Source of the DNA: CAG-841 sp963656825
GTDB taxonomy: Bacteria; Bacillota; Clostridia; Oscillospirales; CAG-272
DNA: 64,000 nucleotides
Assembly (NCBI GenBank): GCA_963656825.1
Contig: CAVKJG010000002.1
Location: 1 to 64,000, forward strand
Reading direction: 5' to 3'
The notes under the pieces were generated by a model. It worked only from the letters and a program-made list of their open reading frames with translations. It ran no database searches and was not told the origin of the DNA. Positions 16,286 to 24,942 of the stretch are shown one piece after another. The translations under genes were made by a program, and so were the position numbers. Numbering within the stretch: position 1 is the first letter of the stretch; the number at the start of each line of letters is the position of its first letter.

Positions 16286-17290
16286 ATGAACGAGCTTCCC
16301 GCAGCAGAAAGCCAGCAGATGATACCTTATATAAAAGAACGCAAAAAGTCCGGCGTGTCACGAATAATTTTCCTTTTCGCCGTAACAGGCATAGTCGCCG
16401 CGATATGTATAACGCTGCTTAAATCGTCGAAAGGAAGCCTTTCCGGCTTGTTTGGATTTTTGAGCGGAAAGGAAAGTTCTGTCACAACCACAGACAATGA
16501 AACCACCTCCTCCCCCGCAGAAAAAGAAGATATTTACAGCTACGATATATCAACCCTTCCCGAAGGGAAAAAAGCGATAATCCCCGCCGATCTTTCCGCG
16601 GAAAAGCAGGGCAAACGCTACTTTTCGGACACGGACGTTTCCGTAACCGATACCGGCGCGACGCTTGCAAAGGTTCAGGCGGGAAAAACCTCCGTGCTTA
16701 TAGTCTGCACGCATCCGTATGAAAGCTACTGCAATGAAAAGCTGCTTTGCTACGGCGACGATTTTTCAGCCGTGGGCGGAGAAAATACCGTTGACGCGCT
16801 TGCACGCGAGCTTACGGTTTCCCTGCTCGGACTCGGAATAGGTGCGGAATATCTCGACCTCGGAATAACCTCGGCGAAAAATTCCTATTCAAAAGCAAAA
16901 ACAAAAATCGAAGACTATCTGAAAAAGCACCCCGATATAGTTTATGTGATAGATCTTCATCGCGGAACAGAAACGGACAGCGACGGAAATCTTCTCGCGC
17001 CCATAACCGAAAAGGACGGCGACATCTACGCTCAGATGGGCTTTTCCGTCGGCACGGAAAATAAATCCGCGTCAAAATCGCTGCCTGCGGTAAACACTTT
17101 ATACAAAAAAATATCGGAGCGTTTTCCCTTTCTTCTTATGCCCACGCGGATAAGCGAAGCTACGTTAAATCAGCAGCTTTCCCCTACCGTGATAACGCTT
17201 GACATCGGCACCTGTGCAAACACCTACTTATCGGCTGAAAATACTGCTAAATTCTTTGCGTTTATCTTTGCCGAAGCCGTAAAAGACTAA
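16286..17290 (+). CDS. spoIIP: Stage II sporulation protein P (amidase/endopeptidase)
   Basis: 334 residues. An N-terminal membrane anchor lies at about 25-45 (IIFLFAVTGIVAAICITLL), then a low-complexity Thr/Ser linker. The SpoIIP catalytic domain follows with VLIVCTHPYESY, VYVIDLHRGTE, and NQQLSPTVITLDIGTCANT near the end. SpoIIP strips stem peptides and cuts crosslinks so that SpoIID can degrade septal glycan during engulfment. It pairs with gpr as in other spore-formers. A strong terminator follows. Confidence 0.93.
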   Translation: MNELPAAESQQMIPYIKERKKSGVSRIIFLFAVTGIVAAICITLLKSSKGSLSGLFGFLSGKESSVTTTDNETTSSPAEKEDIYSYDISTLPEGKKAIIPADLSAEKQGKRYFSDTDVSVTDTGATLAKVQAGKTSVLIVCTHPYESYCNEKLLCYGDDFSAVGGENTVDALARELTVSLLGLGIGAEYLDLGITSAKNSYSKAKTKIEDYLKKHPDIVYVIDLHRGTETDSDGNLLAPITEKDGDIYAQMGFSVGTENKSASKSLPAVNTLYKKISERFPFLLMPTRISEATLNQQLSPTVITLDIGTCANTYLSAENTAKFFAFIFAEAVKD

Positions 17291-17294
17291 CATA

Positions 17295-17327
17295 AAACCC
17301 GCACCTAAAAATGGGTGCGGTTTTTTA
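17295..17327 (+). terminator. Terminator after spoIIP
   Basis: Stem CCGCACC (17299-17305) with GGTGCGG (17314-17320) followed by TTTTTT, between convergent genes. Confidence 0.88.
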
Positions 17328-17334
17328 TTTTATA

Positions 17335-18165
17335 TTATTTTATTTTCCTGCTGAAGGTGCGCCCCGTAGCATACCGATCGCTTCCTGTACCGTATGAGCA
17401 TTGCGCTTTTATAAAATAGCATATCTTTCCGTCGTCATCGGCGGCTAAATATTCGTCATTTACAGTCCATGTTCCGTCTCTTTGTCCTACGGCTTTATCT
17501 ATTTCCTTTACCAGCTTTTCGCGGCAGGAAGAAATTCTTTCCGCATTGAACTTTTCCGAATCGTATCTGCCTCTGTTTCTTGCCGTAAACCATTCAACAT
17601 TGCCGTATTCGTCCACCGATACAAATATTTCATCATCGGTTTTATAACCGTCTATATACTTTGAATAGTGATATTTGTATTCCGGACCTGTCCACTCGGA
17701 ATAATCATTTTCGGGCTCGTCGGGATCTCTCCTGTATTCGTTAAGCGAATAACCAAGAACCTTTTCCACATAATTGTCTGCTATATCACGCGCTTTTTCG
17801 GCTGAATCCAGCGGCTCTGTACCTGTAAGCGAATGATTTATATATCCGCAGATTTCATTTGTGTTGTAATAAAATCTGTATTCTATATCGCCGCTTTCAT
17901 CCTGATATGTATCAACTGCGCCGTATTTGTCTTTCGGCTTTCCGAAAAACGTATTTGCGTTATTTTTTGTTCTGATATATGTCAGCTCCGTTTTTATACT
18001 GTCAAGCTCATAGGTTTTTGAAATAACCTTTTCTTTTGAATTATCATAATATGCAGCTTTTGCAGTACGCACTCCCACATACGAACCTATTCCGGATGTA
18101 AGCACACCGACCGCTATAACCGAAAGGACTATTGCCGCTATCAATTTAATTGTTTTTTTCTTCAT
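17335..18165 (-). CDS. Hypothetical secreted or membrane-anchored protein
   Basis: 276 residues with an N-terminal hydrophobic stretch (LIAAIVLSVIAVGVLTSGIGSYVG) that could be a signal peptide or an anchor. The exposed part has LDSAEKARDIADNYVEKVLG followed by strand-rich sequence. This resembles the helix-plus-sheet units of PepSY/YcdB-like proteins, but the match is weak. A ribosome-binding site AAAGGA precedes the ATG. The gene follows the ricin-lectin/caspase-like gene by 22 bases on the same strand, so the two probably form an operon; its product may inhibit or assist that protease-like protein. That role is a guess. Confidence 0.6.
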   Translation of the reverse strand: MKKKTIKLIAAIVLSVIAVGVLTSGIGSYVGVRTAKAAYYDNSKEKVISKTYELDSIKTELTYIRTKNNANTFFGKPKDKYGAVDTYQDESGDIEYRFYYNTNEICGYINHSLTGTEPLDSAEKARDIADNYVEKVLGYSLNEYRRDPDEPENDYSEWTGPEYKYHYSKYIDGYKTDDEIFVSVDEYGNVEWFTARNRGRYDSEKFNAERISSCREKLVKEIDKAVGQRDGTWTVNDEYLAADDDGKICYFIKAQCSYGTGSDRYATGRTFSRKIK

Positions 18166-18187
18166 GATATATATTCCTTTCTGAATT

Positions 18188-19309
18188 TTAATTTAGGCCT
18201 AAAATCTGATTTTTATCGCCAATTGAATATATCGTTCCTATATCAGGCACAAGAGCAGTTGCATCGTTTATACAAACTTCTATTTTTTTGCCTTGATTTA
18301 AAGAATTAAGGAAGGCCTCTATCCAATCATTAGCATCATCCACATCAATCGTGTTAAGCGTTCCTATTACACATTTTGCACCCTTCAAATATGTGTTCGC
18401 AACCAAACTTTTGCCATCGTGTACTATTGCTGTTCCACATCCCATATAAATAACCAATTGCTCACTTGCAAAACAGTTGGCGGGGAGGCTTTCTACCATG
18501 CTAGCGGTTAAACTGCCTGTTTGCTCTCCCTCTCCATCCACAAAAACAATTCCAGCAGTATAATTATTATTATCATCTATTGCTCCATGCCCATTAAAAA
18601 TCCAAATAGTGTCATTACATTCGCGGTCAAGCTCTACAGAGACTGTTGAATTTGTTTTAGTTCTTGGAGTATAATGATAAGTATTCATTACAGTTTGAAA
18701 AAGATCAAAGTTTTCCGTCGTATTGAAATATCCATTAAAAAATAGTATTTGCCAATTTTGATAATAGAACCCGCAGTAGCTTGCCTCTCCTTTATCAACA
18801 GCTCTAAATGACCATGCTGCACTTGATGAAGTTGAAGAAAATATTGCTTCGACGGTTGTCCCTGTATCCGCTAAATATTGATTTCCAATTGATATCGTGT
18901 AACAACCTCCTGTAGAACCCGTTAAAATTCTTGTAATAGTAAACTTTTGACTTGAAAGATTATATCTCGTACTTATTTCTGCATTCCCCTCTTGAGATAA
19001 TGTTAAAACTTTGCCCGTTGTGTTCGCAGGCGTTAGTACGATTTGTCCATCTGTTCCCTCTTCGATTCGCCAAGTCTGTGATGGATTTCCGTTCCATCCA
19101 TATGTCCATACATCATCTCCGTCAGTATCCCCGGCATAATAAACATCCAAGTACTTTCCTGTTGCAACATTTTTAATATAGTACTGTTTGCCTTGAATCA
19201 GTCCAGGCACTGTGCAAGCTATTGCTGAAGCAGAAATTGAAGAAACAAAGATAAATAAAAGTGTTATCGCCATAAAAATTGCTGATTTTTTTAAGATTTT
19301 TTCTTTCAT
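18188..19309 (-). CDS. Secreted ricin-type lectin fused to a caspase-like (CHAT/C14-type) domain
   Basis: 373 residues. A signal peptide covers about 1-30. Residues about 36-170 are a ricin-B-type beta-trefoil with KQYYIKNVATGKYLDV, the QxW-like SQTWRI and a final AAWSFRAVD. Residues about 225-345 look like a caspase-fold peptidase, with a hydrophobic strand leading to NGHG (His241) and LVIYMGCGTA (Cys291), the usual His-Cys dyad spacing. A secreted, sugar-binding cysteine protease would act outside the cell or on the cell's own wall. Base composition is lower in GC and codon use differs from neighbours, hinting at transfer. A small membrane-anchored protein is encoded 22 bases downstream. 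Confidence 0.7.
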   Translation of the reverse strand: MKEKILKKSAIFMAITLLFIFVSSISASAIACTVPGLIQGKQYYIKNVATGKYLDVYYAGDTDGDDVWTYGWNGNPSQTWRIEEGTDGQIVLTPANTTGKVLTLSQEGNAEISTRYNLSSQKFTITRILTGSTGGCYTISIGNQYLADTGTTVEAIFSSTSSSAAWSFRAVDKGEASYCGFYYQNWQILFFNGYFNTTENFDLFQTVMNTYHYTPRTKTNSTVSVELDRECNDTIWIFNGHGAIDDNNNYTAGIVFVDGEGEQTGSLTASMVESLPANCFASEQLVIYMGCGTAIVHDGKSLVANTYLKGAKCVIGTLNTIDVDDANDWIEAFLNSLNQGKKIEVCINDATALVPDIGTIYSIGDKNQILGLN

Positions 19310-19478
19310 TTTAGCCTCCTAATGATTTTGTTATACTGTTTTTTTGCTTGTACGGTTTGTGACCATTTTGCAGATTATGGTCGCACGCGGCTTGTTAAAA
19401 TGCACCTCCTATTATATAAGTGTCAAAAAAATGCGTTTGGGTGCATTTTTTCCGAAAATTTTTCGATATTTACTGCAA

Positions 19479-19514
19479 AATCGCAAAAACCGCACCCGAT
19501 GGGTGCGGTTTTTT
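19479..19514 (-). terminator. Terminator after marR
   Basis: Stem CCGCACCC (19490-19497) with GGGTGCGG (19501-19508), flanked by A5 and T6, so it can act on both strands. The remaining 19310-19478 shows no gene. Confidence 0.85.
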
Positions 19515-19519
19515 GCGTT

Positions 19520-19963
19520 TTATTCTTCCATACTGTTTTTTATTTTATCCAAAAGCTCGAAAAGCGTTTTCTGTTCGTCCTCCGTCAGCACCGAAAGAAG
19601 CCTGCGGTCAAAGCTGTCAAGCTCGCGGCATACTCCCTGCTGAATTTTTTCGCCTTCTTCGGTAAGCACAAGCTTTTTGAGCCGCGCGTCGCTTGCAACG
19701 CTTTCCCTGCGGACAAAGCCCTTTTCTTCAAGCCTTGTTATAACCTTTGAGGAGGTTGCGCGCCTTATTGAAAATTCCTTTTCAACATCGCGCTGATAAA
19801 TATCCCTGTCGCGATTGGCGTAAAGATAGCCGAGCAGCCATCCGCCCGTGCCGGTTATGTTTTTCGAGCGCGTGATCGCCGCAGATTTATCGAGGCTGCG
19901 CCTCATAAGGTTGGATATCGTCCGGATTTCTCTGCCGAAATGACATTCTCTGTCTTCGTTCAT
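19520..19963 (-). CDS. MarR-family transcriptional regulator
   Basis: 147 residues with a winged-helix domain: IYQRDVEKEFSIRRATSSKVITRLEEKGFVRRE is the recognition helix and wing hairpin, followed by the wing end RLKKLVLTEEGEKI and a C-terminal dimerisation helix. MarR proteins bind palindromic operators and usually respond to small phenolic or oxidative ligands. A 56-residue gene ends nine bases upstream on the same strand; they are probably co-transcribed. No transporter is adjacent, so the target is unknown. Confidence 0.9.
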   Translation of the reverse strand: MNEDRECHFGREIRTISNLMRRSLDKSAAITRSKNITGTGGWLLGYLYANRDRDIYQRDVEKEFSIRRATSSKVITRLEEKGFVRRESVASDARLKKLVLTEEGEKIQQGVCRELDSFDRRLLSVLTEDEQKTLFELLDKIKNSMEE

Positions 19964-19972
19964 AATTCCGCC

Positions 19973-20143
19973 TCACATTATCTTAAAACCCACATCGATA
20001 AGTCCCAGAACAAAACGGAACATATCGCGGGAGGACTGAAATATCTTTTTGGTGTAATTTACAACGAAGTGGAAAGACATTATTTTATCTTCTTTTGAAT
20101 ACCAGACTGTTTTTTCATTTGTTCTTACAATGGCGTTTTCCAT
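19973..20143 (-). CDS. Small hypothetical protein upstream of marR
   Basis: 56 residues from the ATG at 20143, which has an AAGGAGGG site six bases upstream. The sequence (MENAIVRTNEKTVWYSKEDK at the start, ending LGLIDVGFKIM) has an amphipathic C-terminal helix and no recognised domain. It ends nine bases before the MarR start and so probably shares its transcript. The strong ribosome-binding site and tight spacing are the main evidence that it is real. Confidence 0.55.
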   Translation of the reverse strand: MENAIVRTNEKTVWYSKEDKIMSFHFVVNYTKKIFQSSRDMFRFVLGLIDVGFKIM

Positions 20144-20235
20144 AAAAAGCCCTCCTTTTGTTTGACGTTTAACATTATATAATAGCGCCGGCAATTTGTC
20201 AAGTGATAAGCATAATAAAAAAGTAAATAAAAAGC

Positions 20236-20267
20236 AAACAAAAAAGCATCCGGTGAGAAGATGCTTT
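20236..20267 (-). terminator. Terminator of rpsT
   Basis: Stem AAAGCATC (20243-20250) with GATGCTTT (20260-20267), followed on the minus strand by seven Ts. Confidence 0.85.
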
Positions 20268-20276
20268 AATTTGTAT

Positions 20277-20540
20277 TCAGTTCATTGCGTTGAGCATACG
20301 GGTGTATCTGCTCTTTTTTCTTGCGGCGTTGTTCTTCGCAAGAATTCCGTGAGCGACAGCCTGGTCAACATTTTTTACCGCGACCTTATAAGCTTCGGCT
20401 GCAACTGCCTTGTCTCCGCTTTCAACCGCTGCAAAGAACTTCTTTATATTTGTCTTAAGAGCGGATTTATACATCTTGTTCTTAAGCGTTTTCTTTTCGA
20501 TAACGAGAACGCGCTTCTTTGCCGATTTAATATTTGCCAT
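20277..20540 (-). CDS. rpsT: 30S ribosomal protein S20
   Basis: 87 residues, rich in Lys and Ala, beginning MANIKSAKKRVLVIEKK and ending RKKSRYTRMLNAMN, a typical three-helix S20 that binds 16S rRNA. A strong AAGGAGGTG site precedes the ATG. It is monocistronic between a good promoter (20629-20657) and a terminator. Confidence 0.98.
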   Translation of the reverse strand: MANIKSAKKRVLVIEKKTLKNKMYKSALKTNIKKFFAAVESGDKAVAAEAYKVAVKNVDQAVAHGILAKNNAARKKSRYTRMLNAMN

Positions 20541-20628
20541 ATGTTCACCTCCTTAAAATACTTCGATTTCCGTCGGTTTCCGCATGAGAGGGTGCTTCTT
20601 CCGCCCGTAAATCAATACTTACCGAATA

Positions 20629-20657
20629 ATAATATCACCAATATTGTAAAATATCAA
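20629..20657 (-). promoter_or_regulatory. Promoter for rpsT
   Basis: TTGATA (20652-20657), 17 bp, TATTAT (20629-20634) preceded by GGTGA. The leader is about 80 bases. Confidence 0.75.
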
Positions 20658-20681
20658 GAGTTTTTTGCAAAATAACCGCAT

Positions 20682-21350
20682 TTATTTTGATTTTTCTTTT
20701 CTCAACGGAAGCTNNNNNNNNNNCATTCTGCCTATCGACGAAGCATATATCACCGCAATCACAAGCGAAATCACCACGGGAATAAACGTCTGGAATATTT
20801 TATTTACAAGAAAAATCCTCGTCGCTTCCTCCGTGAATTCCCACAGGCGCGCCCTCCCGACGATTATCGGGAACAGCGCCGCAAAGAAAACAGATCCGAG
20901 CGCAAGATATCCGCTCATATAATACATCAGAAAAGCGATTACAAAAGCCACAAGCGCCATAAGCGGATTCATAACCATCGCCGCTCCCATATAAACGGCG
21001 CAGCCCGCTCCGCCCTTGAATTTCAGCCAGACGGGAAAAGCATGTCCGATAAGGCACACAAGCGTGCAAAAACAGGCATATCCGTCGCCGGGCATAAGCA
21101 AAAGCCCCATAAGCGCGCATAAAAATCCCTTTGCGCCGTCGAGCGCGGCTGCTCCGAACGCTGCCTTCGCGCCGGCTTTTTTGTATATTCCCATAGTGTC
21201 GGGAAAGGCGTCGTATTTTTTTGCGAATATTGCCGTAAAATTCACGCTTCCGATAAGATACGAAAGCACCGCGCATACGATCATTCCGGTTATATACGCC
21301 GCACCGCTGTTCATCATACCGAAAACGCCCGATGCTATCAGCTTTTCCAT
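20682..21350 (-). CDS. plsY: Glycerol-3-phosphate acyltransferase PlsY (interrupted by assembly gap)
   Basis: About 222 residues, a multi-span membrane protein. SYLIGSVNFTAIFAKK is the first conserved loop and GHAFPVWLKFKGGAGCAVYMG the second. Family members normally have KGGKG there; this one has KGGAG, so a usually invariant lysine is missing. Ten Ns at 20714-20723 fall near the C-terminus, so the end of the protein and its frame are uncertain. PlsY transfers acyl phosphate made by PlsX (36771-37787 here) to glycerol 3-phosphate. The gene follows der by two bases, so it is the last gene of that operon. Confidence 0.85.
   Translation of the reverse strand: MEKLIASGVFGMMNSGAAYITGMIVCAVLSYLIGSVNFTAIFAKKYDAFPDTMGIYKKAGAKAAFGAAALDGAKGFLCALMGLLLMPGDGYACFCTLVCLIGHAFPVWLKFKGGAGCAVYMGAAMVMNPLMALVAFVIAFLMYYMSGYLALGSVFFAALFPIIVGRARLWEFTEEATRIFLVNKIFQTFIPVVISLVIAVIYASSIGRMXXXXLPLRKEKSK
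20714..20723. other. Assembly gap (10 N)
   Basis: Ten ambiguous bases lie in the 3' end of plsY. Ten is a conventional placeholder length, so the true gap size is unknown. Confidence 0.95.
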
Positions 21351-21352
21351 AA

Positions 21353-22690
21353 TCAGTCCTTATCCTCGTCCGAGCGCTCGCGGATAATGAATCTTATCGG
21401 CGTGCCTTCAAAGCCGAAAACCTCGCGAAGCTTGTTTTCTATATATCTCTGATACGAAAAATGGAAAAGCTCCGCGTCATTGCAGAAAATAACGAATGTG
21501 GGCGGCTTTGTCGATACCTGCGTCATATAATATATTTTCAGCCTTTTGCCCTTATCCGTAGGCGGCTGAACGCGCGATATCGCGTCGCTGAGAACATCAT
21601 TGAGCATACCCGTGGATATTCTCATTGCGTTCTTTTCCGCAACAAAATTTATTTTTTCAAACAGCTTTTCGGTTCTCTGCCCCGTCATTGCGGAAATGAA
21701 CATAATCGGAGCATATGTCATATACGAAAGCGCGGTATAGATATCCTCGGTAAATTTCTTTACCGTGCCGTTGTCCTTTTCTATCTTGTCCCACTTGTTT
21801 ACAACTATTACAGAGCCTTTTCCGCCCTCGTGAGCAAGCCCCGCGATTTTTTCGTCCTGCTCCGTGATTCCCTCGGCGGCATCTATCATTATCAGGCAGA
21901 CGTCTGCCCTTTCGACCGCGGAATGAGCGCGCAGAACGCTGAACTTTTCGATTTTGTCCGTCACCCTGCTCTGACGTCGTATGCCTGCCGTATCTATAAA
22001 CGTGTACTTTCCGTAGGCGTTTTCCACTCTTGAGTCTATCGCGTCGCGCGTAGTTCCGGCGATATCGGAAACTATCATTCTGTCCTCGCCTAAAATTCTG
22101 TTCACAAGCGAGCTTTTGCCCGCGTTGGGCTTTCCGATGACCGCGACCTTTATCGTATCGTCGTCCTCTTCCTCGGGTGCGTCGGCGACGGGAGAAAGCT
22201 CAAGAATTCTGTCAAGCAGATCGCCCGTTCCCGTACCGTGAAGCGACGAGAGCGCGACGGGATCGCCGTCAAAGCCGAGCTCGTAGAATTCGTAATATTC
22301 CATCGGCAGAGCGCCTATGGAATCTATCTTGTTCACCGCAACTATAACGGGCTTGCCGCTTTTCATAAGCATCGTGCCGATATCTCTGTCATCGGCGGTG
22401 ACGCCTGCGTGTACGTCGCAGAGAAAAACGATAACGTCCGCCATTTCAATGGCTATCTGCGCCTGCTCGCGCATTTTCGCCTTGATTGTATCCTCGGAGG
22501 TCGGCTCAAAGCCGCCGGTGTCTATCATCATAATGGGCTTGCCGTTCCATTCGGTATCGTAATATATTCTGTCACGCGTAACGCCTGGGGTGTCTTCTAC
22601 AATGGAAACTCTTTCTCCGGCTATTTTGTTGAAAAGCGTGCTTTTTCCTACGTTCGGTCTGCCCACTATCGCAACTGTGGTTTTAGCCAT
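21353..22690 (-). CDS. der: Ribosome biogenesis GTPase Der (EngA)
   Basis: 445 residues with two tandem GTPase domains: P-loops GRPNVGKST (about 8-16) and GKPNAGKSS (about 184-192), DTAG motifs, NKID in the first domain and NKWD in the second. A C-terminal KH-like domain ends with TPIRFIIRERS. Der acts in 50S subunit maturation and is essential in most bacteria. It lies between the DUF512 gene (10 bases upstream) and plsY. Confidence 0.97.
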   Translation of the reverse strand: MAKTTVAIVGRPNVGKSTLFNKIAGERVSIVEDTPGVTRDRIYYDTEWNGKPIMMIDTGGFEPTSEDTIKAKMREQAQIAIEMADVIVFLCDVHAGVTADDRDIGTMLMKSGKPVIVAVNKIDSIGALPMEYYEFYELGFDGDPVALSSLHGTGTGDLLDRILELSPVADAPEEEDDDTIKVAVIGKPNAGKSSLVNRILGEDRMIVSDIAGTTRDAIDSRVENAYGKYTFIDTAGIRRQSRVTDKIEKFSVLRAHSAVERADVCLIMIDAAEGITEQDEKIAGLAHEGGKGSVIVVNKWDKIEKDNGTVKKFTEDIYTALSYMTYAPIMFISAMTGQRTEKLFEKINFVAEKNAMRISTGMLNDVLSDAISRVQPPTDKGKRLKIYYMTQVSTKPPTFVIFCNDAELFHFSYQRYIENKLREVFGFEGTPIRFIIRERSDEDKD

Positions 22691-22700
22691 ATATTCCTCC

Positions 22701-24002
22701 TTATTTTATATTACCTGTAACTCTTTCGAGAATTTCGTAGCCGTCGTCGGGACAAGGGGTTATGTGCACCCCCAGCTTTTCCGAAAGCTCGTCCATGCTC
22801 ATTCCGCAGAGAAAAAGATCCCCTCCGTGACGGAGCATATGCTCGGATATAAGCAGCCTGTCCCCGAGGGGCTTTCCGCTTATCTGTTCGCAGAGATCCT
22901 TTCCCGTGACAAGTCCGGCAACGGTAACGCTTTCCCCAAAAAAGTGATTTATTATCTTATAAACGTGAATTATTATCTGCGGAAATTTTTTCATCGTTTC
23001 ATCGGCGAGAAAACGGATAAGTCCGTATGCCGCAACGCCCGTCGCCATTGATATCTCCGCAGCAGGCGGATTTTCGTCGCAGAATTCCAGCGCTTCAAGA
23101 TATTCCTCTCTTGTCGATGTTATCATTCCCACGCCGTTGTCTATCTGCGTGTAATCGCCGTAATATTCGCCCGAATGAAGCTCTCTCCCCGCGCGGATAT
23201 AAAGCTCGTCTCCGCAGTAAAAAATCTTTTCGCCGCGCTTTTTCTCGCACTCCGCGGCAAACGCTTCGACCTGATCTATCACTTCGCCCGCCTCTTCGGG
23301 AGAAAACGGTTCGAGCGGATAAAGTCCTTCTCTGTGGCAGGTAAGTCCCGACGGCACGATCGACGCGCTGTGGATATGCGGATATTCCGCAAGAGCGCGC
23401 ATGCTCCGGTCAAGCTCGGCGCCGTCGTTTATGCCCTTGCAAAGCACTATCTGACAGTTCATATTTATTCCGCCGTCGTCAAGCGTTTTAAGATAGGAAA
23501 GCGCCTTCCCCGCGTTTTTGTTGCGGAGCATCTTTACTCTCAGCCCGGGATTGGTCGTATGCACCGAAATATTCACGGGCGACATTTTCATATCTATTAT
23601 GCGCTTTATATCTCTTTCGCCCAGATTTGTAAGCGTTATATAGTTTCCCTGCAAAAAAGAAAGTCTTGAATCGTCGTCCTTGAAATATATGCTTTCTCTC
23701 ATTCCGCAGGGATTCTGGTCTATAAAGCAGAATATGCAGCTGTTCGCGCAGCGCCTTTTCTCGTCCATAAGATAAGTGGCAAATTCAAGCCCGATATCGT
23801 CGTACTCGCCCTTTTTTATCTTTACGGAAAATTCCTCTCCGCCGCGGTCAAGCGCAAGCGTGAGATTTTTTTCGCACATATAAAAGCGATAGTCAAGCAC
23901 GTCCGTTATGGCTTTGCCGCCTATGCTCACGAGTCTGTCGCCTGCGGCTATTCCCGCTTTTTCGGCGGGAGAGCCTTTTTCAACGCCCGTTATTTCAACC
24001 AT
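22701..24002 (-). CDS. DUF512 protein: PDZ plus radical-SAM-like Fe-S protein
   Basis: 433 residues. An N-terminal PDZ-like segment (GVEKGSPAEKAGIAAGDRLVSIGG) spans about 1-65. RRCANSCIFCFIDQ supplies Cys85, Cys89 and Cys92, a CxxxCxxC Fe-S site as in radical-SAM enzymes, and a DUF512 domain ends the protein with VAGLVTGKDL and the GDRLLISEHML motif. The family is conserved next to der in clostridia but its substrate is not known. It shares the yceD-rpmF-der-plsY transcription unit. A strong hairpin lies just upstream of its start. Confidence 0.92.
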   Translation of the reverse strand: MVEITGVEKGSPAEKAGIAAGDRLVSIGGKAITDVLDYRFYMCEKNLTLALDRGGEEFSVKIKKGEYDDIGLEFATYLMDEKRRCANSCIFCFIDQNPCGMRESIYFKDDDSRLSFLQGNYITLTNLGERDIKRIIDMKMSPVNISVHTTNPGLRVKMLRNKNAGKALSYLKTLDDGGINMNCQIVLCKGINDGAELDRSMRALAEYPHIHSASIVPSGLTCHREGLYPLEPFSPEEAGEVIDQVEAFAAECEKKRGEKIFYCGDELYIRAGRELHSGEYYGDYTQIDNGVGMITSTREEYLEALEFCDENPPAAEISMATGVAAYGLIRFLADETMKKFPQIIIHVYKIINHFFGESVTVAGLVTGKDLCEQISGKPLGDRLLISEHMLRHGGDLFLCGMSMDELSEKLGVHITPCPDDGYEILERVTGNIK

Positions 24003-24027
24003 AAAAAATCCTCAATAAAACAATTTC

Positions 24028-24055
24028 GGCAGGTATGAAAAGCTTCATACCTGCC
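24028..24055 (-). terminator. Strong hairpin between rpmF and the DUF512 gene
   Basis: Perfect 12-bp stem GGCAGGTATGAA/TTCATACCTGCC around a four-base loop. The following minus-strand sequence is only moderately T-rich, so it probably causes partial termination or 3'-end protection of the ribosomal-protein mRNA rather than full termination. Confidence 0.6.
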
Positions 24056-24065
24056 CCGATTGCAA

Positions 24066-24248
24066 TCAGTCGTCTGTTTTAATAACTTCCTTGCCGTTGT
24101 ATGTTCCGCATGCCTTGCATACTCTGTGTGCAAGATTATATTCACCGCATTTGGGGCATTTTGTCATGCCGGGAAGATCGAGTTTCCAGACGCTGGAACG
24201 TCTTTTGTCTCTTCTTGCCTTAGAGACTTTTTTCTTCGGTACTGCCAT
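24066..24248 (-). CDS. rpmF: 50S ribosomal protein L32
   Basis: 60 residues beginning MAVPKKKVSKARRDKRRSS, with a zinc ribbon formed by CPKCG and CKACG. It is a zinc-containing L32. yceD lies 47 bases upstream, the widely conserved pair. Confidence 0.97.
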   Translation of the reverse strand: MAVPKKKVSKARRDKRRSSVWKLDLPGMTKCPKCGEYNLAHRVCKACGTYNGKEVIKTDD

Positions 24249-24295
24249 GTCGAATGACCTCCTATATTATTTTTCTTATCTGTTGCCTTGCGTAT

Positions 24296-24805
24296 TCACT
24301 TATCAAGAAGCGTTCTGAGTATTGCAAGCCTCGGATCTCCCTCAGACTTTTTGCAACCGCAATCGCCTTCGTTCAAGTTTTTTCCGCATCGCGGACAAAG
24401 ACCGCGACAATCCTCTCGGCAAAGGATTTTCGACGGCATTTCAAGGAGCATCTCCTCGAAAAGCGGCGCCGTTATATCGAGCTTCGTGTCCTCGGGAAAA
24501 ATGTAATCGTCGTTGTCCTTTGAGACGTTTCCCGTGGCGATACATTTTTCAAAAGAGAGCGAAAGCTCGGAATTTGCCGTTTCTGCACATCTGGCGCACG
24601 GAGCCGAGAACCTGATAAGAGCGTTTTCCCTTAAAACCATGTATCCCGACATATTCACAATCTCTCCCGAAATGCTTGCGGAAGCGACCTCCGTAATATC
24701 GGGGAAAAATGTTTTCATCTCCTCGATATCGGAAATTTCAAGCGGAAGCTCAAACGTTATCTTCTTCGTTTCGCCGCATAAAACCGGCTTAAGATCCAAA
24801 TACAT
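24296..24805 (-). CDS. yceD: YceD/DUF177 protein (23S rRNA accumulation)
   Basis: 169 residues with the DUF177 organisation: an N-terminal beta-rich half, then CARCAETANSELSLSFEK, and near the C-terminus CREDCRGLCPRCGKNLN, a cysteine cluster that probably holds a metal. DUF177 proteins are needed for normal 23S rRNA accumulation and are nearly always followed by rpmF, as here. The consensus promoter at 24852-24880 starts this five-gene unit. Confidence 0.92.
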   Translation of the reverse strand: MYLDLKPVLCGETKKITFELPLEISDIEEMKTFFPDITEVASASISGEIVNMSGYMVLRENALIRFSAPCARCAETANSELSLSFEKCIATGNVSKDNDDYIFPEDTKLDITAPLFEEMLLEMPSKILCREDCRGLCPRCGKNLNEGDCGCKKSEGDPRLAILRTLLDK

Positions 24806-24851
24806 CTCTGCACCACCCGCTTAAATGTTGCGCCATAATTCAGCACCTTAT

Positions 24852-24880
24852 ATTATATAGTCCGAAAAGTATTTTGTCAA
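24852..24880 (-). promoter_or_regulatory. Promoter for yceD-rpmF-DUF512-der-plsY
   Basis: TTGACA (24875-24880), 17 bp, TATAAT (24852-24857): a perfect consensus promoter. Confidence 0.85.
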
Positions 24881-24901
24881 TAATTATTTTCATTATTTTC
24901 T

Positions 24902-24930
24902 GATATTTCCGTTTTTTCTGCGGAAATATC
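24902..24930 (-). terminator. Hairpin after leuS
   Basis: Perfect 10-bp stem GATATTTCCG/CGGAAATATC just after the leuS stop. No T-run follows on the minus strand, so it may be a weak terminator or 3'-end stabiliser of the long plsX-to-leuS message. Confidence 0.45.
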
Positions 24931-24942
24931 CGAGCCAAGTCG

